Source of the DNA: Ferdinandcohnia sp036962705 | Lineage (GTDB): Bacteria > Bacillota > Bacilli > Bacillales > Bacillaceae_L | DNA: 64,000 nucleotides | Assembly (NCBI RefSeq): GCF_036962705.1 | Contig: NZ_JBALOQ010000046.1 | Coordinates: 45,983-109,982, forward strand | Direction: 5' to 3' | In this document: positions 25,052-33,583 of the stretch, piece by piece | Layout: every line of letters starts with the position of its first letter | Numbering within the stretch: position 1 is the stretch's first letter | Position numbers and translations under genes: made by a program | The notes under the pieces: model-generated | Told to the model about the DNA's origin: nothing | Databases searched by the model: none | The model's input: only the letters and a program-made list of their open reading frames with translations

Positions 25052-28000
25052 ATGCTTAAGCAAGGGATATACGAAGAAATTATTTCGCAAAAATTAAAAA
25101 AGGATCTGGCTAATCTTGATCTAGAAAAATACGATATTGGCAAGGAACCGATTGATACAGAAGAGGCTAGAAAGCTTCTTTCCTCATACATATCTACGGT
25201 GACAAGAAGAGCTCTCAAATTTGTGAGGGATAACCAAAATGATGATAGACAGGCATTACTTGATCAAATTCGGACCTGTAATGAAATCATCACTGTTCTA
25301 AGTGAGAGTCTTGACGAAGACGAGTTTCGAAGTCTGAAAATCGAGGAAGAAGGTGAAGTGTTAACTTCCATCTATACGAAGATGAATTCGATTCGAAGTA
25401 TCCGTAAAGGGGAGGTCATTCGACCAGTAACCCCTATTTCGCAAAGTTCACTATTTACAGGATCAAACTATGAGCCAAACATGCTAGGCGAATTGAAAAA
25501 GGAGATCCTGACGGCAGATTCTATTGATATGCTTGTTTCTTTTATTAAATGGAGCGGGCTCAGAATCCTGATTAACGAATTGAAGGAATTCACAGAGCAG
25601 CCGGGTAAAAAACTTCGCGTCATAACTACATCATACATGGAAGCTAGTGATTACAAGGCAATTTATGAGCTAAGTCAATTGCCTAATACCGAAGTCGCAA
25701 TTTCCTATGATGTCGACCGAACTAGACTACACGCAAAGGCGTATTTGTTTAAAAGAGAGACAGGATTTAGTACAGCTTATATTGGTTCTTCAAATATCTC
25801 AAATCCAGCCCTCACATCAGGCTTGGAATGGAATATTAAGGTTACGGAAAAAGATTCATTTGATATCGTGAAAAAATTTGAGGCCACCTTTGAAAGCTAT
25901 TGGAACGACCATGAATTTGTGCCGTTCAATAAAGATAAACAGGAGGACCAAGACCGACTTAAAGTAGCACTATCAAAATCGAAAATGCAAAGCCAAAGTA
26001 ATCTACCCATTCTTTTTGATATCCAACCCTATTTGTATCAGAAGGAAATTCTTGAAAAGTTACAGGTTGAGAGAGAAGTATTCGGTCGACATCGAAACCT
26101 ACTTGTCGCAGCAACGGGTGTCGGAAAGACTGTTATTTCAGCATTTGACTATAAGCGTTTCAAAGCTAAAAATAAACACTCGGCGAAGCTATTATTTGTT
26201 GCACATCGTGAGGAAATTTTAAAACAAAGCTTAGATACATTTCGAGTAATTTTAAAGGATCCTAATTTCGGAGACCTTTTAGTTGGGAATAACCACCCTA
26301 GCTCATTGGATCATCTATTTGTCAGCATCCAGAGCTTTAACAGTAGAGAGCTTTATAAACATACAACCAGTGATTATTACGACTTTATTATTGTCGATGA
26401 GTTCCACCATGCGGCTGCGGAGTCCTATCAAAAGCTATTAAATCATTATCAGCCGAAAATCTTACTTGGACTCACGGCTACCCCGGAAAGAATGGACGGA
26501 AAGGATATACTAACGTATTTTGAGGACACAATTTCAGCCGAAATGAGATTGACCGAAGCAATTAATCGAAAGCTTCTAAGTCCGTTTCAATACTTTTGTG
26601 TGACAGATACCGTTGATCTTTCGAAGCTAAAGTGGAGCCGGAAAGGTTACGAAATTAAGGAGCTTGAGAATGTCTATACCTCGAATACGATTCGAAGCAA
26701 TCAAATCGTAAAAAGCCTTTATAAATATGTTACCGATATCGATGAGGTAAAGGGGCTTGGTTTCTGTGTGTCGATTGAGCATGCAAAATATATGGCTGAG
26801 TTTTTCAATAAGGCCGGAATTCCATCAGTTGCATTATATGGAAATGTTGATTCAAAGGTAAGAAGAGATGCTCAGGATCGGTTAGTAAACGGAGAAATTA
26901 AATTTATCTTTGTTGTCGATTTATACAATGAAGGAATCGATATACCTGAGGTGAACACGATATTATTTTTACGTCCAACTGAGTCCTTAACGGTTTTCCT
27001 CCAGCAATTGGGTCGTGGGTTGAGACTTGCTGACGGAAAGGAATGCCTAACTGTACTTGACTTTGTAGGACAAGCCCACAAGAACTATAACTTTGAAGAA
27101 AAGTTCCGATCATTAATCGGAAAAACAAAGCATTCCGTATCCTATTATGTTGAAAATGGCTTTTTGAATGTTCCAAAAGGAAGCTTCATTCAACTAGAAA
27201 AACAAGCCAAAGAATACATTTTAAGAAATATTAAATCAAGCGGCCATACACGTGGAAACCTTGTTGCAAAGATGAAGTATTTTGAGCAAGACACAGGTGA
27301 CCACTTAACCCTAAGTAACTTTCTAAAGCACCATCACATGTCCATTTATGATTTATATGGCAGAAACCGCAATCGGAGTTTTACAAGAATGATGGTAGAA
27401 GCAGGACTGAAGGATGATTTCCATTGGGAGCATGAGACCTTCGTGACAAGCCGTTTACAGAATTTATTTTTCTTGAATTCAAGTACGTTGTTAAAATTCC
27501 TGCTTCGTTATATTGAAGAGGGTGGTGTTCGAAATGAAGAAGAACGCATCATGCTAAACATGTTCTTTTATTCCTTTTACAAAGCATATCCAGAAAAAGA
27601 AGGATTATCGACAATTGAGGATGGAATTGCAAAAATATTATCGAATCACGATTTCCGTGAAGAAATACGTGAAATCTTACACTATCAATTCAACTCAATC
27701 GAAACAATGGAGATCAAGAATGACTTCTCATTTATTACGCCACTGCGTGTACATTGCAGCTATTCAACAGCTCAAGTAATGGCTGCACTGGAATATTATA
27801 ATGAAGAAAAAACACCAGCATTCCGTGAAGGCGTTAAGTACTTTCAAGATAAAAGTTTAGACATTTTCTTTATCACATTAAATAAGTCAGAAAAAGATTT
27901 CTCGCCGTCCACATTGTATGAAGACTATGCGATTAACGAAAAGCTTTTCCACTGGCAAACACAAAGCAAAGTAGCGGAACACAGCCCTACGGCACAACGC

Positions 28001-28207
28001 TACATTCATCACAGAGAAAACAATCATCAAATCGCACTTTTCGTCAGGGAATACAAACAAGAAAACGGCCATACCGCACCATTTGTATTTCTCGGAACAA
28101 CCGACTATGTAAAGCACGAAGGAAATAAACCAATGAGTTTTGTATGGAGGCTAAGGGAGGAAATGCCTTCGTTTTTGGTTAGTAAGGCGAATAAGAATGT
28201 GTTGTGA
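25052..28207 (+). CDS. PLD-nuclease/superfamily II helicase/DUF3427 protein
   Basis: This 1051-residue protein joins three parts. An N-terminal PLD-like domain at about 140-290 has one H-x-K motif (His227, Lys229 in RLHAKAYLF) followed by YIGSSNIS, as in PLD nucleases. A superfamily II helicase core follows, with Walker A AATGVGKT near 353-361, DEFHHAAAE near 449, the LGLTATPERMDG motif and the C-terminal motif VI FLQQLGRGLRLADG. The last 450 residues match the DUF3427 pattern. The ATG at 25052 follows GAGGTGA. It is monocistronic. Such nuclease-helicase fusions are often found near defence genes, and this one lies just before the Dpd island, but it is not a Dpd component. A role in DNA repair or phage defence is inference. 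Confidence 0.9.
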   Translation: MLKQGIYEEIISQKLKKDLANLDLEKYDIGKEPIDTEEARKLLSSYISTVTRRALKFVRDNQNDDRQALLDQIRTCNEIITVLSESLDEDEFRSLKIEEEGEVLTSIYTKMNSIRSIRKGEVIRPVTPISQSSLFTGSNYEPNMLGELKKEILTADSIDMLVSFIKWSGLRILINELKEFTEQPGKKLRVITTSYMEASDYKAIYELSQLPNTEVAISYDVDRTRLHAKAYLFKRETGFSTAYIGSSNISNPALTSGLEWNIKVTEKDSFDIVKKFEATFESYWNDHEFVPFNKDKQEDQDRLKVALSKSKMQSQSNLPILFDIQPYLYQKEILEKLQVEREVFGRHRNLLVAATGVGKTVISAFDYKRFKAKNKHSAKLLFVAHREEILKQSLDTFRVILKDPNFGDLLVGNNHPSSLDHLFVSIQSFNSRELYKHTTSDYYDFIIVDEFHHAAAESYQKLLNHYQPKILLGLTATPERMDGKDILTYFEDTISAEMRLTEAINRKLLSPFQYFCVTDTVDLSKLKWSRKGYEIKELENVYTSNTIRSNQIVKSLYKYVTDIDEVKGLGFCVSIEHAKYMAEFFNKAGIPSVALYGNVDSKVRRDAQDRLVNGEIKFIFVVDLYNEGIDIPEVNTILFLRPTESLTVFLQQLGRGLRLADGKECLTVLDFVGQAHKNYNFEEKFRSLIGKTKHSVSYYVENGFLNVPKGSFIQLEKQAKEYILRNIKSSGHTRGNLVAKMKYFEQDTGDHLTLSNFLKHHHMSIYDLYGRNRNRSFTRMMVEAGLKDDFHWEHETFVTSRLQNLFFLNSSTLLKFLLRYIEEGGVRNEEERIMLNMFFYSFYKAYPEKEGLSTIEDGIAKILSNHDFREEIREILHYQFNSIETMEIKNDFSFITPLRVHCSYSTAQVMAALEYYNEEKTPAFREGVKYFQDKSLDIFFITLNKSEKDFSPSTLYEDYAINEKLFHWQTQSKVAEHSPTAQRYIHHRENNHQIALFVREYKQENGHTAPFVFLGTTDYVKHEGNKPMSFVWRLREEMPSFLVSKANKNVL

Positions 28208-28542
28208 CTATATAAGTAAAATGGTCTGAAAATATTAACTGCAAAAAATGCAGGACTTACTTTATGTTTCGTCTTAAACATTCACCTTTAAAAAATAGCA
28301 TCAAAATTAAAGTCAAGTCGCTGTGTTAATAATCATTAATTATGAAAAGCAGTCTTATGACGTTTACAAATTTAGGTCATTTATAAATTCAGTAAATATG
28401 TATTACCACTGTACTTACTAAAAAGAAAAAACTACTTAAACCTTTTCCAATTATTTTTAAATAAATAATAGTAGAAATCCTATAAAAATAAAACAAGAGA
28501 GGTAAAAAATGGTTCTGTAATTTAGCTAGAGGGAGGTAAAGA
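28208..28542 (+). other. 335-base AT-rich intergenic stretch
   Basis: I see no gene, repeat or convincing terminator here. It only provides a leader for the next gene, whose ribosome binding site AGGGAGGT lies at its right end. Confidence 0.5.
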
Positions 28543-29235
28543 ATGTCGGACTTTGTAAACAATATAGCGGGTGCTGAGAATAAAATAGTTGATAGATATG
28601 TACATTATTTCGAGAAAGGGTATGGTTACTCGGGTAGTAACTTATTATTTAAGGATGGAACAACTTTTGTTTCAGTAGATAATTTTGGTAAAGTTGATAT
28701 TGGTATTGATGAAAATTCTAAGGATGATAATTTTTTTTGTAAACCATCGAGGTTGGAACTTAAAGGAAAGTTTGTAAAATTTGTTTATACAATTGTAAGT
28801 TCACATAGAGGAGAATATGGGTGTGCATATGTTAAATTTACAGATGGTTCCTCTGCTTTCTTTCAATTGTGGGGGGATGAAATAGAAGAAGAGACCATAG
28901 ATGATATCGATATAAATGGCGATCATGAGATGACATTTATTGAACTTGTGTTAGGTGTATCTGAAATTAAGTTTGTTAAGCAGGATTTGTTTGAAAAAAC
29001 ATTAAAGTTGATCCTATCTGATGCATACTGTGACGAAATGGCTGTGTATGTAAAAATTTCTTCAAGTCAATTAGATTTGGACAATTCTTCAAAAATAAAT
29101 TCAATTAATTCGTTTATGATATACGAAAAGGGACATGGTTTTCAAATTATAGAATCTGATATTAGTGCTGATGGATTTGAATGCTGGTTAATTGAAAAAA
29201 TAAATGAATTCATGAAATATAATTTAATTGACTAA
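28543..29235 (+). CDS. uncharacterised acidic protein
   Basis: This 230-residue protein is not recognised. It is acidic and soluble with no signal peptide, rich in beta-strand-like stretches such as KFVKFVYTIVSSHRGEYGCAY and YVKFTDGSSAFFQLWGDEIE, and ends in a short helix EKINEFMKYNLID. The ATG at 28543 follows AGGGAGGTAAAGA, so expression is credible. The base composition is very AT-rich like the left module of the Dpd island that begins 400 bases downstream, which suggests they were acquired together. It lies before the island's promoter and is not co-transcribed with dpdA as far as can be seen. Confidence 0.6.
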   Translation: MSDFVNNIAGAENKIVDRYVHYFEKGYGYSGSNLLFKDGTTFVSVDNFGKVDIGIDENSKDDNFFCKPSRLELKGKFVKFVYTIVSSHRGEYGCAYVKFTDGSSAFFQLWGDEIEEETIDDIDINGDHEMTFIELVLGVSEIKFVKQDLFEKTLKLILSDAYCDEMAVYVKISSSQLDLDNSSKINSINSFMIYEKGHGFQIIESDISADGFECWLIEKINEFMKYNLID

Positions 29236-29562
29236 AGTTGGCTCTTTGTATCAAGGGGAGCCTTCGGACGGGTTATGTACTTTTTTGTGGAAAATATATA
29301 AGATGTAAGTTAATTGCTTTATTAATAAAAGGTTAATGGATTAACGACCATATTAGGGATTAATTAAAAACAATAGAAAGTTTTATCAATCTAGAGTTCG
29401 TTGGTTTATTCTACACGCTTATTGAAATATCGAATGATGATGTTGTAGTCAATTAGCTATGATATAAACTACGATTATGGATTCTTCCAACAGAAATTCA
29501 TACTTTGGCATTTTAATAATGTTTCGATACAAAAAGTGAAAACCAAAAGCTTAGAAGTTGTG

Positions 29563-29590
29563 TTGGAAACTTTGTCGAAATTAAGATATA
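29563..29590 (+). promoter_or_regulatory. putative dpdA promoter
   Basis: TTGGAA and TATAAT are separated by 16 bases, ending 55 bases before the dpdA start codon. The rest of the 394-base gap from 29236 contains an imperfect GGCTC/GAGCC hairpin just after the previous gene and nothing else that I recognise. Confidence 0.55.
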
Positions 29591-29611
29591 ATTTATATCT
29601 ATTAATCATTT

Positions 29612-29627
29612 AAGAACGTAGGTTCTT
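29612..29627. promoter_or_regulatory. palindromic operator AAGAAC-N4-GTTCTT before dpdA
   Basis: AAGAACGTAGGTTCTT has 6-bp inverted arms around four bases and lies between the -10 box and the ribosome binding site of dpdA. The same motif in a matching context (ATTTAAGAAC...GTTCTTT) occurs at 58836-58851 before the transporter gene at the other end of the island. The GAAC-N4-GTTC core resembles the LexA/DinR box of Bacillus, although the outer bases differ. Confidence 0.65.
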
Positions 29628-29644
29628 TTTTGGGAGGGGAAACA

Positions 29645-31726
29645 ATGCTTCGAACATTGGTTATAACCTCATGTACTGGGGAAAAGGTATTTAAGCCTGA
29701 AAATCAGCTAATACAAAGTGATTTTATTGAAAAAAAACAAATAGATAAAAAAGAAGCAATGCTTCATGAGTATAAGGCAACAGCTGGAAAAATGTATACG
29801 GGTATGCAGCATGTTAGACTTATGGAGGGGGTTGAATCATTAAGGTCACACTATGGAAGAGATATCGTAGATGTGAGCATTCTATCTGCGGGCTATGGCT
29901 TGATTGATGAAGAGAGGGTAATTGTGCCATATGAAGTTACCTTCAATAATATGAATGCGAAACAAGTAATTGATTGGTCAAATTTTCTAGATATTAATCG
30001 TAGTGTTTCAGATATGATTAAAGGATATGATCTGGTTTTCTTTTTATTAGGGGATAAATATCTAAAATCGGTTCAATTGCCTTTACCAGAGACGACTCCG
30101 GGACAAAAGTTGATCTTTTTAGCAAGTAAAACTAGCAAGTCGGCAATCCCAAATTACGAACCCTATCATTTTGTTGAGGTAGGGCAAGAAGATGCGAAAG
30201 AGTTTAGTTATGGATTGATTGCATTAAAAGGGTATTTATTCAAACTTCTTACAAATGAATTGAATAATGATATAAGTTTACTAGATGAAATTCACAAGAA
30301 TCCTCAACTAATTTTAGAAGTGTTAGAAAAATATCGCATAAAGAAAAATAATTCTGAGCAATTGGAGTTTTTTCCTTTTGATAATAAAGAAGTAATGAAA
30401 GAAACGGAAAAAAAAACTGTGCTTAATAATGAAGAGAAGAAAGTGGCCCCAATTAAAAAGAAAAAAATTGGAACAATTTTAAAGACTGATATAGTATCTA
30501 AAAACTATCAGAATTTTGGCATAAAATATTTTATGCCAGAAAATGATGATCGCGTTGATCCAAATTTTGATTTTATTGCAGAAACTCATACGGAAAATCG
30601 TGACCCTCACATGGATGATGTTTACTCACATGAAATTTATCCTACGCCAAATTACGATGGCTTACTGGTCTCTAAAATGGTTGTTGATGCCTCTAAGAAT
30701 AAGAGAGACAAAGTAATGGCAACTGGCGGTATTCATAATTTTACTAGGATCCCATCTGGTTTTCCTATTTTAGGTGACTGTGGTGCATATAGCTATAAAG
30801 ATGCATATGAACCTCCATATGAAACAGATGAAATTTTAGATTACTATGAGATACTAGGCTTTGATATTGGTGTATCCATTGACCATTTAATTTTACAGGA
30901 ACACGCAGTGGATCCTGATGAACGAAAAAGAAGACTTTCTATAACCGAATTAAATGCAGAAAATTTTATTAAGGGTCATTATGAAGGGAACTACACCTTC
31001 AAACCTTCAGGAATTGCACAGGGCTGGGATGCACAAACCTATGTTAAATCTGTCAGAAACTTAATTGATATGGGTTATCAGCATATTTCATTAGGGGGAC
31101 TTGCTTATTCCTCTACAGAAGAAATATATGAAATCTTAAAAAATATAGCTCCAATTCTTCCTGAATATATGGAAGTTCACTTGTTTGGAGCTGCACGGTT
31201 AGAACCGATTAATGTGTTTCATCAATTAGGAGTAACGTCATTTGATTCAACAAGTTATTTACGACAAGCTTGGATGAGTGCAAGAAATAATTACTTTTCA
31301 CTTGATGGGAATAAATATGGTGCAATTCGAGTTCCGCAAGCTACTGAAAGTAGCCCTAAAATTAAAAAACTACTCAATCAAGGAATTGGGACATTAAAAG
31401 AATATCAAGAACTTGAAGCGAAATCTATGAAAGCTTTACGGTTGTTTGATAAGGGGCTTTTAAGCTTAGAAGAGACATTGAATACGGTGATGGCATATGA
31501 TGAAAAATTCAATGATGAGAAAAAAGCAGTAAAGCAAAGAGAATTGTATCAAAGAACACTTGAAGATACCCCTTGGAAAAAATGTGAGTGCAAGATATGC
31601 CGAGAAGTAGGCATCGAGGTAATTATTTTTAGAGGAAATAATCGTAACAGACGTAGAGGTTTCCATAATACCTATGTTTTTTATAAACAATTGAATGATA
31701 TCAAAAAATCAGGGTTGAAGATTTAA
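29645..31726 (+). CDS. dpdA: DpdA-like DNA-guanine transglycosylase with N-terminal YaaA-like domain
   Basis: This 693-residue protein is the expected base-exchange enzyme of a Dpd system: a TGT-family enzyme that swaps guanine in DNA for a 7-deazaguanine such as preQ0. The TGT part fills about 290-693: Asp378 in GDCGAYSYKD matches the substrate-binding Asp, Asp413 in GVSIDHLIL matches the nucleophile, and Cys647-x-Cys649-x2-Cys652 with His674 forms the zinc site. The N-terminal 220 residues are an extra domain beginning LVITSCTGEK with LSAGYGLIDEERVI near 82; this pattern recalls the DUF6884/YaaA-like family. A Lys-rich linker joins them. The ATG at 29645 follows GGGAGGGG. It heads the island and has its own promoter and operator. 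The gene is very AT-rich. Confidence 0.85.
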   Translation: MLRTLVITSCTGEKVFKPENQLIQSDFIEKKQIDKKEAMLHEYKATAGKMYTGMQHVRLMEGVESLRSHYGRDIVDVSILSAGYGLIDEERVIVPYEVTFNNMNAKQVIDWSNFLDINRSVSDMIKGYDLVFFLLGDKYLKSVQLPLPETTPGQKLIFLASKTSKSAIPNYEPYHFVEVGQEDAKEFSYGLIALKGYLFKLLTNELNNDISLLDEIHKNPQLILEVLEKYRIKKNNSEQLEFFPFDNKEVMKETEKKTVLNNEEKKVAPIKKKKIGTILKTDIVSKNYQNFGIKYFMPENDDRVDPNFDFIAETHTENRDPHMDDVYSHEIYPTPNYDGLLVSKMVVDASKNKRDKVMATGGIHNFTRIPSGFPILGDCGAYSYKDAYEPPYETDEILDYYEILGFDIGVSIDHLILQEHAVDPDERKRRLSITELNAENFIKGHYEGNYTFKPSGIAQGWDAQTYVKSVRNLIDMGYQHISLGGLAYSSTEEIYEILKNIAPILPEYMEVHLFGAARLEPINVFHQLGVTSFDSTSYLRQAWMSARNNYFSLDGNKYGAIRVPQATESSPKIKKLLNQGIGTLKEYQELEAKSMKALRLFDKGLLSLEETLNTVMAYDEKFNDEKKAVKQRELYQRTLEDTPWKKCECKICREVGIEVIIFRGNNRNRRRGFHNTYVFYKQLNDIKKSGLKI

Positions 31727-31745
31727 TGTCTTCAGCCCCTTTTTG
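31712..31745 (+). terminator. terminator at the end of dpdA
   Basis: GGGTTGAAGAT pairs with GTCTTCAGCCC (one G-T pair) and is followed by CTTTTT. The stem begins inside the last codons of dpdA. Confidence 0.75.
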
Positions 31746-31795
31746 ATAATAATAAATATATAAATCATTAAAATAAAGTTGTTAGGGAGTTGAAC

Positions 31796-32602
31796 ATGAA
31801 TTCATTTAAAATATACAATTCGAAAAAATTAGCAAGAAAAAACAATATTCTTTATCTAGCAACTGCAACCTTAAAAGAGATAAAGGAATGGGAATTACAA
31901 ACTTCCACTTTTCCAACAAAAGAAGAAGTTGTAAACATATATACTAAAAATATCAAGATTATAAAAGAAAAAGAAGGTAACTATGATTTAGAAGTACAAA
32001 ATGGATTTTTATTAACGGCTTTGCCCAACTTAGAACCAGAGGATGAACTACCGGTATTAATAAATAATAGTTCCCAAATATCGATCGTTATTAATGCTCT
32101 TTTACAAATTGAAGCTTTTAAGAAGTTTGTTGAATTAAAGAGCGATAAAATTAGCAATAATTCAACAAAAATTATGACAGTAAAGACATTAGAAACACTT
32201 GTACTATATTTATTTGAAAACTTTACTATTGAAGAGGTAATGAGCTTTTTAAACGAATTTGTTACATATGTAGAGAAAGTAATAGGTTACTATGAGATTT
32301 TTAGATTCTATAGCGTAAAGCATGTAAAGAACCTCAAACGAACATCGATTATTCATTCCACATTTTCATGGTATATCATTTTTAGATTCTTTGTTGAAAA
32401 TTATCAATATCAGGTTTATAAAACAGTTAATATACCTAAACTAGATTTGGATGTTAAAGTGGGAAGTTGGAAGGGAAACTTATTTGAAAAAAGTAACCCT
32501 ATTTGGAATCATGTATACAGCGGGAGAAGGAAATTTTATCCGACTAAGGAGAATTTAGAAACAACGTATAAGGTTTGGATAGATTATCAAAAAAGTCTCT
32601 GA
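31796..32602 (+). CDS. orphan protein of the Dpd island
   Basis: This 268-residue protein is not recognised. It begins MNSFKIYNSKKLARKNNILYLATATLKEI, is rich in Lys, Ile and Asn, and has hydrophobic helices such as VKTLETLVLYLFENFTIEEVMSFL near 135 and a C-terminal aromatic-rich segment (GRRKFYPTKENLETTYKVW). There is no DGQHR motif, no P-loop and no zinc cluster. It sits between two transglycosylase-like genes, where classical islands have dpdB and dpdC, and no other candidate for those is present, so it might be a diverged or replacement factor. The ATG at 31796 has AGGGAG six bases upstream; an in-frame TTG two codons earlier is less likely. It ends in its own terminator. Confidence 0.6.
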   Translation: MNSFKIYNSKKLARKNNILYLATATLKEIKEWELQTSTFPTKEEVVNIYTKNIKIIKEKEGNYDLEVQNGFLLTALPNLEPEDELPVLINNSSQISIVINALLQIEAFKKFVELKSDKISNNSTKIMTVKTLETLVLYLFENFTIEEVMSFLNEFVTYVEKVIGYYEIFRFYSVKHVKNLKRTSIIHSTFSWYIIFRFFVENYQYQVYKTVNIPKLDLDVKVGSWKGNLFEKSNPIWNHVYSGRRKFYPTKENLETTYKVWIDYQKSL

Positions 32603-32616
32603 ATAAGAGGCTTTTT
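32588..32616 (+). terminator. terminator after the orphan gene
   Basis: AAAAGTCTCT pairs with AGAGGCTTTT around a short loop, with a G-T pair, and leads into a run of T. It overlaps the last codons of the orphan gene. Confidence 0.65.
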
Positions 32617-32689
32617 TAATATACTATTCAAAATATTAATGATATAATCACATTATCACGTAGAGTCACGTGAGAAAGGAGACGATGAA

Positions 32690-33583
32690 ATGGATTTTTA
32701 TATAAGTTGGTCACATAGCGATGCTATCTTTTGTGAGTACTTTGATAATTGCTGCATGCTTATATCAGCTGTCCCTGATAATAAGAATGGAATCAGAAAG
32801 TTTAGGAAAAACCCTAAGAAACTAATTATTGATTCCGGCGCCCTTTTTTATTCGAAAAATCCTGGAAAGTACAAATTAAGGGATATATTAGATACGCAAT
32901 TTTACATCATAGATTCTGCCCCACTGGATATGCCCATTCAACTTGTCCACCTAGATGAACCTCTTCTTGAAAAACGAACACTCTCAGATAAGTTTTCAGC
33001 GGTTGAAAAAACTCTCTTTAATGCTTACGAATATGTTAATTTACTTCAAAAATATGATCCACCTCCCAATGTTTCATTAATGGGAGTTATTCAAGGATAT
33101 GATTTTCCAAGTATAACTTTTAGTATTCATGAACTTAAGAAATTAGGGTTTGAACGCTTTGGTCTTGGATCGATGTTGGCAAGAAGTCCAGCAGAACAAA
33201 TAGATTATATTAATTTTGTGACAGATATAGTATCTGCAAAAAATTTACATATCTTTGGGGTTACAGGTATAAATCAAATGAAAGAAATGGCAAAACTTAA
33301 ATTGGCTTCTTTTGATTCGAGTAGGCCAACAATGGTCGCTGCATTTCATCAAGTATTCTATAGTGAGCCTTTCCGAACGTTTTTAATTTCTGAATCAAAT
33401 GTTACAAGAAATCAGCAGAGGATAGAAAAACCATTGGAATGTGAATGCCCAGTTTGTATTAATAATCCTGAAGATATCCTAAATATCAGCCATCGAGATT
33501 ATATGAAATTGCGTTCTATTCATAATTATTATCACCTTGCAAAAACAATTGAAGCAATAAAGCAAATTGAAGGAGTGATGTAA
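32690..33583 (+). CDS. second, short TGT-like protein
   Basis: This 297-residue protein shows a compact tRNA-guanine-transglycosylase pattern and is not a fragment of the first one. LIIDSGALFYS holds Asp48 at the place of the TGT substrate-binding Asp, VHLDEPLL holds Asp89 at the place of the nucleophile, LMGVIQGYDFPS and RFGLGSML match the VQGG and GGL segments, and Cys251-x-Cys253-x2-Cys256 with His278 (HNYYHLAKTI) matches the zinc site. AAAGGAG lies 8 bases before the ATG. It abuts the next gene without a gap, so it is co-transcribed with the G-like and H-like genes. It may modify DNA at other sites, act as a partner of DpdA as in heteromeric TGTs, or recognise modified bases. Confidence 0.75.
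   Translation: MDFYISWSHSDAIFCEYFDNCCMLISAVPDNKNGIRKFRKNPKKLIIDSGALFYSKNPGKYKLRDILDTQFYIIDSAPLDMPIQLVHLDEPLLEKRTLSDKFSAVEKTLFNAYEYVNLLQKYDPPPNVSLMGVIQGYDFPSITFSIHELKKLGFERFGLGSMLARSPAEQIDYINFVTDIVSAKNLHIFGVTGINQMKEMAKLKLASFDSSRPTMVAAFHQVFYSEPFRTFLISESNVTRNQQRIEKPLECECPVCINNPEDILNISHRDYMKLRSIHNYYHLAKTIEAIKQIEGVM

Noticed and set aside
31796..32602. Assignment of the orphan gene as DpdB (DndB/ParB-like)
   Set aside because: No DGQHR or comparable motif is visible and the length and composition give no support, so position alone was not taken as proof.
32655..32673. TCACGT-AGAG-TCACGTGA repeat before the second TGT-like gene as an operator
   Set aside because: The arms are only 5-6 bases, no other copy was seen in the island, and it could be chance.
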